Positions 11,199-21,972 are shown, numbered from the stretch's first letter. The stretch is DNA of 64,000 bases from Symsagittifera roscoffensis (GCF_963678635.1 NC_087067.1:57516388-57580387); one strand, 5' to 3'. Notes: generated by a model from the letters alone, not told the origin. Numbers and translations: made by a program.

Positions 11199-11405
11199 GT
11201 GCCGGACATCAAGCCGACGGGACTTCAAGCCGAATCGTAAAATTAGGGACTTCAAGCCGAAAATTTTCTCATTAAGTCATGAAATAAGGTTATTTTGAAA
11301 ACTTTTTTAAAAGAATTTCTCAATTTCATGATCTTTATTCGGTAATTAATAGCGTTTTCACGAAATTTAAAGCTCCAAATGAAGTTTAGGAAAAGTGAAA
11401 AAAAA
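11199..11405. mobile_element. MITE family 'GACTTCAAGCCGAA', truncated copy 2
   Basis: It starts with the same 5' end directly after the 3' end of copy 1 (separated only by CTGTTTGATGG) and is nearly identical to the start of copy 3, but breaks off after about 205 bp. The shared junction phrase TGTTTGATGGGTGCCGG before copies 2 and 3 suggests tandem or segmental duplication. Confidence 0.75.
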
Positions 11406-11610
11406 CCCCTTGACATGTAAAAAAACTGAAAAAGCAGTCAAGTCGTTGGTCGCCTAATACGAGCAACTTTGTTATCTTCGAATCTGCTGTATAATTTTTG
11501 GTACCTGAAAGTTAGTCTTTGTTTAGTGAAATAGATCTTTTCCTTTGGCTGAATACAAATTTTTTCACAGCTTATCAGGCCTTGTTTTTAGCATGAGCCC
11601 TGTTTGATGG

Positions 11611-12430
11611 GTGCCGGACATCAAGCCGACGGGACTTCAAGCCGAATCGTAAAATTAGGGACTTCAAGCCGAAAATTTTCTCATTAAGCCATGAAATAAG
11701 GTTATTTTGAAAACTTTTTTAAAAGAATTTCTCAATTTCATGATCTTTATTCGGTAATTAATAGCGTTTTCACGAAATTTAAAGCTCCAAATGAAGTTTA
11801 GGAAAAGTGAAAAATAAAACACGGTTGAAGGTAATTTTCTTTTTTATAATTTATGCATTTCAAAAAACGGCTGATATTATTAACTTATGCCAATCCTAAG
11901 TAATTCATTGTCATAAATAACGCTTATTATGGACTAAATTAGCCTGAAATTTTGAAAAGAAACGTTTTACAGATGAAAAAATAATGATTTGAGGTGCTTG
12001 TATTCTAAAATTCTAAAATCAGGGACTTCAAGCCGAATAGTTCTTTATAAAGTCGTGAAATATGATTAATTTGAAAATTTTTTTGAAAAATTTCTGAATT
12101 TCATGATCTTCCTTTACTAGTTATCGGCGTTTTCATAAAATTTAAGCCTTCAAAGGATGTTTCGGAAAGTTGGAAAGTAAAACATGCTTGAAGGCATTTT
12201 TCATGTTTATAATTTATGCATTTCAAAAACTGGCTGATGTTATAAACGGATGCCAATCACAAACGGTGCATTGTCATGAAAAACGCTTATCATGGACTAA
12301 ACTTGCCAAAAATTTTGAAAAGCAACGTTTTACAGATGATAAAATTGTGTTTTGAGGTGCCTGTAAAGTTTTAATTTCGGCTTCAAGTCCCTTCGGCTTG
12401 AAGTCCCGTCGGCTTGTTGTCCTAGACCCC
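11611..12430. mobile_element. MITE family 'GACTTCAAGCCGAA', composite copy 3
   Basis: Begins with the standard 5' end at 11611. At about 12010 a second internal GGGACTTCAAGCCGAA start is followed by another body sequence, and the standard 3' end is reached at 12430. At about 820 bp it is nearly twice the length of copy 1, so it is best read as two partial copies fused head to tail. Confidence 0.75.
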
Positions 12431-12479
12431 TGTTTGATATGCCTATCTTCGGTACTACTATGATAGACAGGTCCCGCAT

Positions 12480-12900
12480 GCATTTCGCATGTTATAATTT
12501 TGAAAACTAATTTGTGTATAAATTATTCATTTCAAAAATCTTGCAAAATATGTTCAGCCAGAAACTTTTCAGATTGAAAATTGTAATCACTTTTGTTGAT
12601 ATAGAAATTTGCTCGCTCTACTTTATTTTACGGTTTAACAACCATATAATTGGGTTGATTTATTTGTCATCAAAACCCACTATTGGCTTTTTTTAAATTT
12701 TCAACCTTAATTGGTGAGGGGGAGGTTTTAAGAGGTAACAAAACATGAAATTTGTTTGAAAATATACTGCGACATCTTTCTGAAAGGCTTAATCATAATT
12801 ATTAAACAATTTGAGAGCTATAGGTGTCTTATTCTCAAGGGACCTGGTTATTGTCAAGCGACCACTCTATCATAGTAGTACCCTAACTTCTTTAATCCTA
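12480..12900. repeat. Dispersed repeat, copy 2
   Basis: Matches the two blocks of 9105-9870 but without the intervening sequence; AACAATTTGAGAGCTATAGG and CTCAAGGGACCTGGTT are diagnostic. Having two copies of one repeat on either side of the MITE cluster suggests an older duplication within the intron. Confidence 0.6.
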
Positions 12901-13004
12901 AAATTTTTGATATTGCAAACCAACCCCCCCCCCTCCCCCACAATTCTGGTTGCCAAAATTTTTCCAAAGGGTCCCCCTTAGCTATAACTTTATGATATCC
13001 ATTT

Positions 13005-13190
13005 TTCGCTGAACATCCTCATTATTGTTCTAAAAGAGCCTTTGGCGCCAACACGACTAATTTTTTTACAAAATAGGGTCTTTATACTACTTTAGAAAAG
13101 CTCGGAAAATCAAATTGGTTTTAAAAAAAAAAGGTCGGCAAATTTTTCGAAACCTCCCTCTAGAAAAATTTCGGAGCACGGCCACTGAAC
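13005..13190. repeat. Fragment of the GGCGCC dispersed repeat family
   Basis: Contains CCATTTTTCGCTGAAC, a run like GAGCCTTTGGCGCC and a Lys-codon-like poly-A/T pattern seen also at 15840-16730, 25650-25956 and 49735-50060. Short and decayed. Confidence 0.5.
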
Positions 13191-13346
13191 CCTACTATTG
13201 TAATTTTACCCCAATTTAAATACCCAGTGCTGAAAACACCTCTACACTTCAATTCTCAAAATAACGAAATCAAATTTTGTTTTTCGCCTTTCATAATCAA
13301 TAGTCAATCTTCTGACCAAAACCTTAGCTCTTTTAAGACTACTTAC

Positions 13347-13449
13347 TCGCAAACTTTGTGAGTTGGCGCATCTTTAGAGTTCCTTTCCCGTACCTGGTCG
13401 ACAACAAAGCACAGTCCGTTTCCATTGCAGTGTACAGGCGAACATGAGG
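13347..13449 (-). CDS. EGF-repeat secreted protein, exon 2
   Basis: A 103 nt exon between a TTTTTTCTAG acceptor and a GTAAGT donor, both strong consensus sites. It encodes the first half of an EGF module, CSPVHCNGNGLCFVVD, ending in HKVC. The closing half (CSAGFFGPLC) is supplied by exon 3, giving six cysteines with EGF spacing. Phases agree on both sides: exon 1 leaves 1 nt and this exon supplies 2; this exon leaves 2 and exon 3 supplies 1. It is too short to stand out as an open frame, and the call rests on splice sites, phase and cysteine pattern. Confidence 0.85.
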
Positions 13450-13699
13450 CTAGAAAAAACACCAGTTGGTAATTTATTGTTTTTTTTAACTTTTGTTGTT
13501 TATTCAGGATTGTTTGATAGGAAATGTGTATGTTAGTATGTGTATCTGAACAACTGTGTAGCTCTGATTATATTCAATGATAGTCAATAAAATTGCAGGA
13601 AAAAGTTTATTTTGGCTATCCGGGAAAGGTACACTCGTCCAAAAATTATCAAAGGTCCAATATCCGAAAATACCCGAAACTGAATTTTTTTCGATATTT

Positions 13700-13730
13700 A
13701 GACGTTCCGGCCTTCTACCGGCCGAAACGA
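13700..13730. other. Short GC-rich hairpin in EGF intron 1
   Basis: TTCCGGCC (13705-13712) and GGCCGAAA (13720-13727) pair at 7 of 8 positions around a 7-base loop, in an otherwise AT-rich intron; CCGGCC also occurs as a direct repeat. Probably part of an old repeat. Confidence 0.4.
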
Positions 13731-13902
13731 GAGTAAAAATTGATTGATTCTGAGTGTAAATGTATTCTTCAAAAAGACAATAAAGACGAATTAAGAGCAA
13801 ACTATTCTCCAATTTCGAATGGATTCAACTAAACTATGGCAAAACTATTGGACCACTACACAATGACATGATTAGCTTTCGAAAACTCCAAAAGTGACTC
13901 AC

Positions 13903-14059
13903 CAAGATAATTGGCTGATTTGTTAGCTATAGGCGTGTACTCGGGCAGATAATTCAGATGTCTCTTTAGAACCCAATCCTCAAGATCTTTTTCTATGTCT
14001 CCAGAAACACCGCCAATCCCGACAACCACGATTAAGCCCAGTAACACGAATTTCATCAT
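13903..14059 (-). CDS. EGF-repeat secreted protein, exon 1 (signal peptide)
   Basis: Starts at tandem ATG codons (14059 or 14056). The first 20 residues, MMKFVLLGLIVVVGIGGVSG, form a classic signal peptide: a lysine, a hydrophobic core and small residues at -3 and -1, cleaved before DIEKDLEDW. The mature amino end continues to KSANYL. The exon ends at a consensus GTGAGT donor, length 157 nt, leaving 1 nt that joins in frame with exon 2 to begin an EGF module. The product is therefore secreted or, if a later exon has a membrane segment, a type I membrane protein. No TATA box is evident in the 100 bp upstream. Confidence 0.85.
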
Positions 14060-14538
14060 CGAAGTGCGTAATTTTAGGACTGCTTCATTTTTCTGATGTT
14101 GATTTTCTGTAGTTTTTTTGGCGTGTGACCTTGAATATTGATGTTAGAAAAGTCCAGGGACCAAACTGGCTAATATGTAGTAATGCAGAAAATGAGGTTG
14201 AGTTCAATTTCTGGGTAAAAATTGGCAAATAGTATTTAATGAAATGGATTTCAACACTCGAACCCTTGCTTGTAAAAAAAAATTGAGAAGTTGTAGAAAT
14301 GCTATTTCAAGTTCGATTCTCCGATTAATTGACTTTCCGATTAAGTTATAAATGAGTTGCACAAATTAACACAAAGAAACTGTGTAATTCAATGGTTTTT
14401 GAGAAATTTGTTAAAGTGTTATAAAGAGATAGTTTACAGAGATAAGTTATTGGCCAATCAGAATTGAGAATTTAGGAACCTGACTCTGATTGCTGAAATT
14501 TGTGGTTTTAACAAATCCCTCGAATGTCAAGCCGTCGG

Positions 14539-14980
14539 GTGCCGGACATCAAGCCGACGGGACTTCAAGCCGAATTGTAAAATTAGGGACTTCAAGCCGA
14601 ATAGTTCCTTATAAAGTCGTGAAATATGAATAATTTGAAAACTTTTTTGAAGAATTTCTGAATTTCATGATCTTTCTTCACTAGTTATTGGCGTTTGTAT
14701 ATAATTTAAGCCTCCAAATGATGTTTTGGAAAGTTGGAAAGTAAAACATGATGATAAGGCATTTTTCATGATTATAATTTATGCATTTCAAGAACCGGCT
14801 GATGTTATCAACGGATGCCAATCACAAGTGGTGCATTGTCTTGTCATGAATAACGTTTATTATGGACTAAACTTGCCAACATTTTTGAAAAGGTTCGTTT
14901 TACAGATGATAAAAAAGCGTTTTGAGGTGCTTGTAAAGTTTTAATTTCGGCTTGAAGTCCCTTCGGCTTGAAGTCCCGTC
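14539..14980. mobile_element. MITE family 'GACTTCAAGCCGAA', copy 4
   Basis: Upstream of the EGF gene. It has the standard left end at 14539 and a right end of TTCGGCTTGAAGTCCCTTCG repeats, broken off at AAGTCCCGTCG where a 14 bp palindrome GATACCATGGTATC replaces the terminal bases. Length about 440 bp. Confidence 0.75.
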
Positions 14981-15000
14981 GATACCATGGTATCTTACAC

Positions 15001-15105
15001 TAGTTATTATTGGCGTTTGTATATAATTTAAGCCTCCAAATGATGTTTTGGAAAGTTGGAAAGTAAAACATGATGATAATGCATTTTTCATGATTATAAT
15101 TTAAG
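15001..15105. repeat. Internal duplication of MITE copy 4
   Basis: About 100 bp is an almost exact repeat of 14684-14776 (for example CCTCCAAATGATGTTTTGGA and AAAACATGATGATAA). It is a local tandem duplication of the element's interior without ends. Confidence 0.75.
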
Positions 15106-15839
15106 TTAAACAAATTTTTCTTGGAGATTTTTTTGATTTGAACCTTGTTGTTTTTTGATTTTCTTTCGGCCCAATCATCTGAAATCTGTTTGAGGAACGT
15201 TTTTGAGACCTAACACCAACGCCTCGAATTCTTCTGGTTTGGACAAAATATATTTAGAGACAAAGGGCTGCTATTATGGTATCTTACAACAGCTCAGAGC
15301 GCATAGATATTTCTCTAACTTTTCGAAAGTTTATCAATAAGTTAACTATTTTTCAAATATCAAATTAACACAGCAAACGAAACTGGATAACAATCACGCA
15401 AAATGGTCAAATGGTATTTTAATTAAGCTGTAACTTCGTAAAAATTAACAAAACAATAATAAATATAGTATCAAATAATTACAAATAAATAAATTGAATT
15501 TCACTTAAAGAACCCGCACGCAGAATTACACGCATCTCATAAAAGGACTGAAATTGCAATCCATAGCTGATAAAAATTCAATCATTAGCACACGCAATAT
15601 AGTTAGCATGGAATGAATGGTTAATTTCACGTGAGATAATTTGTGAAAAGTAATAACTAATAATGGAATATATATTATCTACGAATTGAGCATGTATTAA
15701 CAAAATGGACTAAAATACTTCTCAATATAAAAGATATCATTCTATTGTAGGAAATGGGTACGGCTCTCAATTGAAATTCCTTCCCTTGCAATAATCTTGA
15801 AAGTTTTTAAGACCCGCTCTTAAAACTGCTAACTAAACT
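15106..15839. other. Intergenic, nothing recognised
   Basis: AT-rich sequence with no convincing gene, RNA or transposon feature. TATGGTATCTTACA near 15275 echoes the sequence next to the palindrome at 14980. Confidence 0.5.
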
Positions 15840-16730
15840 TTATACGGCCAAAGGGTCCTCCCCTTAAGCACTATTTAGCGACATCCATTTTGGTCGACGA
15901 ATCCTAAAAGTGTACTAAAGGCGCCTAAGGTGCCAATATGCACAAAATTTGAGAATTTCAAGAACTTATAGTCAGTAGCGGATTGGGGGGGTTCAGGGAG
16001 GGTGGAACTTACCTCACGGATTCGACCCCTCGCAATCCAAAGGGTCTCCACTTTGATTATTGCACCACATCTATTTTTAGCTCTTCGAACTTAAGATCTT
16101 TCTAGCGGCGAAAAAATAATTTTTTGGCCTGTTTTTGACACTTCCTCTGAGGTGCAAATTGAATCTCAAAAAAGGGTCTTGATAGTGTTTTTGCTTTGGG
16201 AGAGATCGGAAACTGAAATTGGTCGAGCAATTTAGAAAAAATCTTGATAAATGTTTTTTTTTTGAGAAAACCGACCTTCTCCACCAGCGAAAATCCCAGA
16301 TCAGCTTTTGAAGCTTTTTTTTCAGGGTCCCCATTTTTTACTATTTTGAGGTTTTGGCTGACTGACCCTGAAGTTTTTCTAAAGGCGCCTTCGGCGCTAA
16401 AATATACCAATGTTTAGGGAGCGCGCGCTCCCTAAAAATTTTCCAAAAAGTTTTTCCAAAAAGTGCCTAAAAAAGCCTTTTTTAAACTACTTTTTCAAAA
16501 ATTTGCCTGCAGGGCAGAAAATTTGGTAATAATGGGTTCTTTCTGGTGTTTTGGGAGAGTTCGGGAAATCAATTTGGTGGACCTAAATGAAAAATTCAAT
16601 AAAATTTTTGAACATTTAAAAAAAAATCCGTTTCTCCCTTCAGAAAATCTTAGATCCGCCCCTGTGACTGACAGTTGTTTTCAAAGTGGCTGGATATTTT
16701 TTTTCTAGAAATCGTAGAGTGGGCGGGTTA
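15840..16730. repeat. GGCGCC dispersed repeat family, longest copy
   Basis: Recognisable blocks are GGGATTGCGAGGGG-like text, CTTTTGAGACATCC-like text, AAGGCGCCTTCGGCGC, GAGCGCGCGC, TTGCCTGCAGGGC and a final GGGAGAGTTCGGG. The same blocks occur in the same order at 25650-25956 and 49735-50060. The two apparent protein frames on the minus strand (16077-16410) are products of repeat sequence and not genes. Type of element unknown; no termini are defined. Confidence 0.65.
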
Positions 16731-17100
16731 CGCGAAAGGGATTTGTTTCCTTTTTATTGCCTAATCTTCTGTTTCTAGAAATGAGAAATGACGACCAGAA
16801 TAGATTTTAGTTTCATCATCATAACGCTTGAATATAGCAAAGGAATTTGAAATACAAATCAAAATCAGTTCTTATGTGGAAAACACAATTTTTTTCGAAG
16901 CAATTTGCATCCGATAATGGATAACCTAATATATTTGTTCAAAATTTTGTTTGACAGCCAAAAAGCCTGACCAATGCGAGCTTCGAACCTGCGACCATTT
17001 TGGTGCGACTAAATTGCTGTAGCTGTAACTTTTTTGAATCATCACCTCATTTTGGATACAACTTCTTTAGCCGACAAACAATCACCTCCAAGCCAACCTC
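16731..17100. other. Intergenic, possible old tRNA-related repeat
   Basis: The minus strand contains GGTCGCAGGTTCGAAGCTCG at about 16979-16998, which includes a good Pol III B-box (GGTTCGAAGC), but no convincing A-box or cloverleaf. I would not call a tRNA or SINE on this alone. Confidence 0.35.
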
Positions 17101-17843
17101 TAACTTAAACTAAAGAACCTCCAGGTCAAAATTAAGCAAACCGATAAATATTGACAACTGAAATAAACAGAGTCTCAATATTACAACCCTCCCCTATCAA
17201 GCAGTACAAAGATCAACAACATTGTCCCAACTTAGACCTCAAAAACCTCTCAGGCAAAAATAATAATTTAGCCTAAAGAACAAAATGGACATGATCATTT
17301 AGCCTACGGTAGGAATATCTCTTAGATACACCAATCACAAAAAAAAACTAGGTAGACTCTTGAGAGCCCTCCAAACTTTCCTTTTATCAAAAATTGCCGA
17401 AATCCAACCCATTTGTCAAAAAACCAAGAAATAAACCGACCACACTCGAATTTAGCTTTAAAAAAAAATAAAAAACACTCGACGAAGTGAATCATATCTT
17501 CAAATTATTTTTTCTCGAACAGCCAACAACTTTCAAAACATCCTTTCAAACTTTTTTTCAATCCTTCCAATTTTTTTTCAAATTTTGTATAATCTTCATA
17601 TCCGATACTCAGTAATATTCATCCTCTCCCTGATAACTTTTTGCAATTTGTTTCATCATTTTTCTTTCCCTAGCCCAAACCTACGTTAGTTTTTCCAAAA
17701 TCTTTGACCACTTCCTCAGGTACGATATTTCAAATAACTATCTAAATGTTTCAACATCTATTCAGAAAAACAGATGTTTTTCTGCTTTTTATAATACTTC
17801 TCACATTTTCATAATACTTCTCGACATCCCTCATAATGACAAT

Positions 17844-18229
17844 ATGCAAATGTATAAAAAAAGGTATCACAATTTTCGCATTAGCAACAATACTTTTAAC
17901 CCTTTTCATTCAAGAATATTGCAAAAAACACAAAATTTCCTCATAAATAAAAATTGTTTTCCAAACTTTCCAAAATTGCTAATCAACAACCCCCACATCA
18001 CTCCCCACCGACAACGTCCAAAAACCCTCCAACAACACCAACAAATAATCAAACAAATAACTTCCAATCATCAACACGCTTCTATTTTCAAGACAACCCA
18101 TACACATTTGAAGAAAAACACGTACGATTGTCCGAACCACTACAACCAGTAATCAGCCAAGCATCTCTAAGCGAACCACAAAACGAACCAGTATATAAGA
18201 TATACCCCCCTCCAACAAGATCTAAATAG
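17844..18229 (+). pseudogene. Pro/Gln/Asn-rich fragment at start of G-poor tract
   Basis: Two overlapping frames are open. The one ending at 18229 is the more protein-like, with a low-complexity Pro/Thr/Asn part followed by an ordered stretch containing YTFEEKHVRLSEPLQP. It could be an envelope leader or gag-like remnant. No motif identifies it. Confidence 0.35.
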
Positions 18230-18612
18230 AGCAAGACACCAAAGTCAAAACCAAAACACGCTCGAAATAAACAGACAATTATTCATCCAAGACGAAATAG
18301 AAATTTGCAAACTACCAGAGTTTAATTCAACATACCTCATTCACCAAGAGCAAACCCTATAGACCTCTCCAAAAGCACAATTCAAAGTACTCCCCAGACC
18401 TCAACACAACAAAACACATCGAATATCCCCCCAGATTATTGAGGCTGAACCCCTACATCTGAACAAATCCGAGAAAATCCTTTCAACCCCCCAACCACTA
18501 TAGAACATCTCCCATTTTGGATGAGACAAGCTTTTACTCAAGGCGAACCATATTTGGTGAACGACCCAATAGACGTTTCATCTGACACAACTTTTTCACT
18601 ACCAGAAACTCG

Positions 18613-18993
18613 TTGACTCCCTTCAACCCCTTTCATAACTCAAATTCAACAAACACAATTTCCAACCAATTTTCCCCAAATCTCGACGCCAGTTATAGAG
18701 AAAATTCAGCAAGTAACATACACCTACGATTAGACTGGAAAACATTCGTAGCACCCCCTCCATTATTTGGACAACATCAGGAAAGCAACAGGTTACACAA
18801 CGGGGCACTAAACAGATTACACTATCGACAAGATATCCACAAAGATATACATGAACATAACATAAAAATACTTACACAAGATAATCTGACAAAAAAATTT
18901 GAAATCACAGTAAGACTAAACAAAACAATTCATCATTCCTCATTCCTACCCCACCCGAATATAGCAGCTCAATCTTTACCTCCCCTTTTATAA
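18613..18993 (+). pseudogene. Fragment upstream of the glycoprotein-like region
   Basis: A 126-residue piece with a short ordered stretch (ASNIHLRLDWKTFVAPPP) and a His/Asn-rich tail. It sits about 700 bp before the clear glycoprotein-like segment, with several stops between, so it may be the amino part of the same broken gene. No domain is recognised. Confidence 0.35.
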
Positions 18994-19717
18994 CCACAGA
19001 AGTTTTCTACAAATACGATAGAAACACAAAATAGACAATTGGATATATCACCTTTTATAATCCATACTCAGGACTATCATACACATGTATCTTCTATAGA
19101 TACTAATTTTTCAGACTCTTTTATTTTTCAATTTCTCAAAACCCGATCATAGCAATCCTTCACTAGGAACAGGACCCCAGGATTTACAAAACACACATTA
19201 AGAGACTAAATCATGAAAGGTTTTACCAAAGTTTTATCAAAAGACTCAGCCCTGACAATCGTAAAAATGAACTTGAACGATTAAAAATTACATCAAACGA
19301 AGGCACAAACAGGAAATTAGTAAAGTTTTAAGTTTTTCCAGCCAAACTTGAAAGATACCAAGGTCATAGAAAACTAGATGACAAATTTCCATTCCACGGA
19401 GCACATGGAAGATTAAATTATGATCTCCATGATTAAAATTGGATACCGCACATTGGAGTAAACAACCCCTCAACTTTTAAAGCCGACACTAAAAATAAAG
19501 GATACCAGGAAATAATGTTTTTTGATTGAAAAATACAACTCGAAAAACTACAACTAACACGAGATTTCAAAAATGACACTACCATTTCTCAGAGAATCAG
19601 ACTCTTTGCAAAAACGACAAAGGATACTGCAATCCTACTACACGAACACAAGCAACAATTGTTTGGTTTCCCGAAGACACCTGTACGACATTTCAAGTAG
19701 CAAAACTACACAATAGA

Positions 19718-20143
19718 ATGATAAAATTTTACCAAAAATATTTTATAGAGTCAATTTTTTTTGATGATGTGAACTCTGATCAACTCAGACATAGTAATTA
19801 TAGAATTAGAAACATTCATAAAACAGATAATAAACCGATACCTTTCCAAGTATACCCAGAAACGGAACTTGAATGTAAATACACCAAACCACTTTACAAC
19901 ACACAATACTCAGAAGTTCTTGTCGAAAACGAACAAGGTTTCGAAATGATTACAGGTAAAATAATTATACATCCAATGGCAACATCTCACTCAACCAGTG
20001 ACGAAAATTCATATATCCCAGTAAAATTTCTAAAAAAAACACAGGAAACATTGGTCGAAAAAAAAACCACAAGACAAAGACAGTACACGTTTACAAGAAC
20101 TATCACTAATGAAAAACACTCATTTTGGCGAATTTCACTATGA
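19718..20143 (+). pseudogene. Envelope-glycoprotein-like fragment (ectodomain part 1)
   Basis: A 141-residue open piece with alternating hydrophobic and polar residues and sparse cysteine (ELECKYTKPLY), giving a beta-rich ectodomain look. It ends in a basic KKTTRQRQYTF stretch that could be a furin-like site region. It overlaps the next piece (20109-20345) in another frame, so the gene is shifted here. Class of glycoprotein is inferred only; a class III, gB/mononegavirus-type fold is one possibility. The copy is defective. Confidence 0.5.
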
Positions 20144-20345
20144 CATACACTTACACTTAGACATGAATTTAGACTACACAATAAGTAGAATCTTTCAAGA
20201 AATACCTTTGACAGAATTTGAAACACTCCATCAACTATGCGAACTTGAACGCACACAAATTTTACAATCACTTGCACTAGCAGTATTGAAAATCACTTAT
20301 GCAGGATATTTACTGTCAGGTAGCAGATTAAATTTTACTGGCTAA
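20109..20345 (+). pseudogene. Envelope-glycoprotein-like fragment (helical part)
   Basis: This 78-residue piece contains a helical stretch (LHQLCELERTQILQSLALAV) and a possible N-glycosylation site (NFT) near its end. The frame is shifted relative to both neighbours. Such a long amphipathic helix with a single cysteine would suit the central helix of a viral fusion protein, which is inference. A stop at 20343-20345 ends it. Confidence 0.5.
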
Positions 20346-20359
20346 GAAGGAAACATTTT

Positions 20360-20542
20360 ATGCTATTACACTTGTACCAAAAAAGTATCCCCTTTATATT
20401 TTTTGAAGACAAAAGATGCTATAAAACAATCCCAATATTCTACAAAAACAAAGTACATTTTGTTGATACACTCTCCCGAAGAACCTATTTTTGGGATACA
20501 GCAGTCCCATGTGGATCAAAAAACAGCCACAATTTAGTATAA
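20360..20542 (+). pseudogene. Envelope-glycoprotein-like fragment (Cys-containing beta part)
   Basis: Contains CYKTIPIFYKNKVHFVD followed by an Arg-rich turn and VPCGSK: two cysteines flanking a proline- and aromatic-rich beta segment. This pattern is reminiscent of the membrane-distal part of gB-like glycoproteins found in chuvirus-type viruses and in env genes captured by invertebrate retroelements. I recognise the pattern but cannot verify it by search. Reading continues with stops toward 20880. Confidence 0.5.
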
Positions 20543-20878
20543 GTGGACCCTGACGAAGATAAATACTACCTTTTCACACCATACCCTACACTTATGCAAC
20601 CACTAAAAAATTTTCACCAGAAAGCATTAGATTTATAATCGATTGGTGTATACTCTAAATCCGACATTCAACATCACATACGTACACAACAATTTAAAGA
20701 AATGCTCACCAAAATGGACAACGACAACCTATAGTTCAAAACCTATGCAAACTTGTAGAAACAGCAGGCTTCTCAGACATAGACGCACAAGACTATAGCG
20801 GATATTTTGAAGATAGAAAAGATTTCATTTACTTAAATGACAAAAATACAAACCACAAGAAACATGTAGTTTCGTAAA

Positions 20879-21236
20879 TTGAAAAACGATTTTCTTGTCT
20901 TTCTAGGATGGCCCTACTACATCTTAGAAAGATTGATTATTTTAAACGCAATGTTTAACTTTCCTGGATTTCTTTTCTTTCTCAAAAGGAATCTACAAGA
21001 CATGCGCAATACACACACAAGTAAACAATCAAGCAAGCGTGGCACGCATACTTTTGGCAGGATTTTTTGGAATTTTTTCTACATCAATAAATGAAATACT
21101 TTTAGATTCTCAAATGAAAGAATACAATACCAAGCTATCAACAACACCGAACACATATGACAACTCACAAAACATTACAAAAACAACGCCTACAGCACCA
21201 CAACTACAAAACCTAAACCATAACCATCCCTTATGA
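20879..21236 (+). pseudogene. Envelope-like membrane segment and tail
   Basis: Two overlapping frames give hydrophobic stretches: FLVFLGWPYYILERLIILNA (frame 1, from 20885) and ILLAGFFGIFSTSINEILL (frame 2, from 21045). This is what a membrane anchor and membrane-proximal tail would look like, followed by a Thr/Asn/Pro-rich end. A frameshift near 21040 separates them. Confidence 0.45.
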
Positions 21237-21284
21237 TTAGTACCACGAAATTTCGGAAATATAGCCCTAACAGACCTCATAATT

Positions 21285-21972
21285 TTGAGATCTAATTATC
21301 CACAAAGCCCAATTCAACACATAATAACCCACCCACTCATTATAGAAGACACATACGAACAAACTGTTGACAACCTCATACCACTAACTTTTGTTCTCAG
21401 AGCAACAATCTTTTTAACCCACGATGAGCCGCCAAGTTGGAGCACTCCATCGCTCAATTTTCCACCCAGCCAACCTCCAGAACAAACTCCCCATCATCCC
21501 ACTTTTTGCTTTCCCCCACCTCAATCACCTCATGATAACAGTTCATTCCATCACAACTGTATATAACACCATCTCCCAATATAGTAACTCCGATATCGAA
21601 ACCCCCATCGAATTTGCAAACTCCGAACCCAGCCCATCTACATTTTCCCAACCTCACTTTCAACCTATTCATTCCCAAGTCAAAATTGAGCCCCTCTCCC
21701 CTCCCTCTTCCATTTCAAATGTAGCACCCATATATTCCCCCTTAACCAGTGAACCATCCGATAAAAACAGCCCTGTAGATACGCAAATATCACACGAGCT
21801 TGATAACTTCATAACACTTCAACAACAACTACAGCACCCTCAAACACTAACCATTTACCAACTCTCACAATCTATAACATCATCCAACCCATCAACCCCA
21901 ACTCCCTCTTCATATTATACCTCTTCGCAAAACCCAACTTCCTCATCAAACCCATCCTCCAGTGCAAATTGA
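21285..21972 (+). pseudogene. Ser/Pro/Thr-rich reading frame downstream of env-like gene
   Basis: The longest open frame of the tract (182 codons, 21424-21972), with an alternative frame open at 21285-21566. Its product is rich in Ser, Pro, Thr and Gln, with the phrase VKIEPLSPPSS, which resembles a SUMO-consensus/acidic-proline motif found in transcriptional regulators. There is no signal peptide or membrane segment. It could be an extended glycoprotein tail, an accessory protein or chance openness in G-poor DNA; stop codons other than TAA are rare in such composition. Confidence 0.35.

Larger units (their letters stand above)
6905..13346 (-). other. Large intron 2 of the EGF gene, repeat-filled
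   Basis: This 6.4 kb intron is bounded by GTAAGT at 13346-13341 and TTTTAG just before 6904. It contains a diverged inverted-repeat element (8395-8880), two copies of another dispersed repeat, and a cluster of MITEs (10730-12430). I see no convincing internal exon; a 76-codon open stretch at 9753-9983 lies inside a repeat and looks spurious. Confidence 0.75.

Noticed and set aside
13504-13812. 102-codon minus-strand frame in EGF intron 1
   Set aside because: Sits between two consensus splice sites of the EGF gene and has no recognisable domain; includes a hairpin repeat.
16077-16410. Two overlapping minus-strand frames (85 and 102 codons)
   Set aside because: Made of GGCGCC-family repeat sequence; not conserved in the other copies.
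16960-17040. Possible tRNA or tRNA-derived SINE on the minus strand
   Set aside because: A good B-box only; the A-box is weak and acceptor pairing absent. Left as a note.
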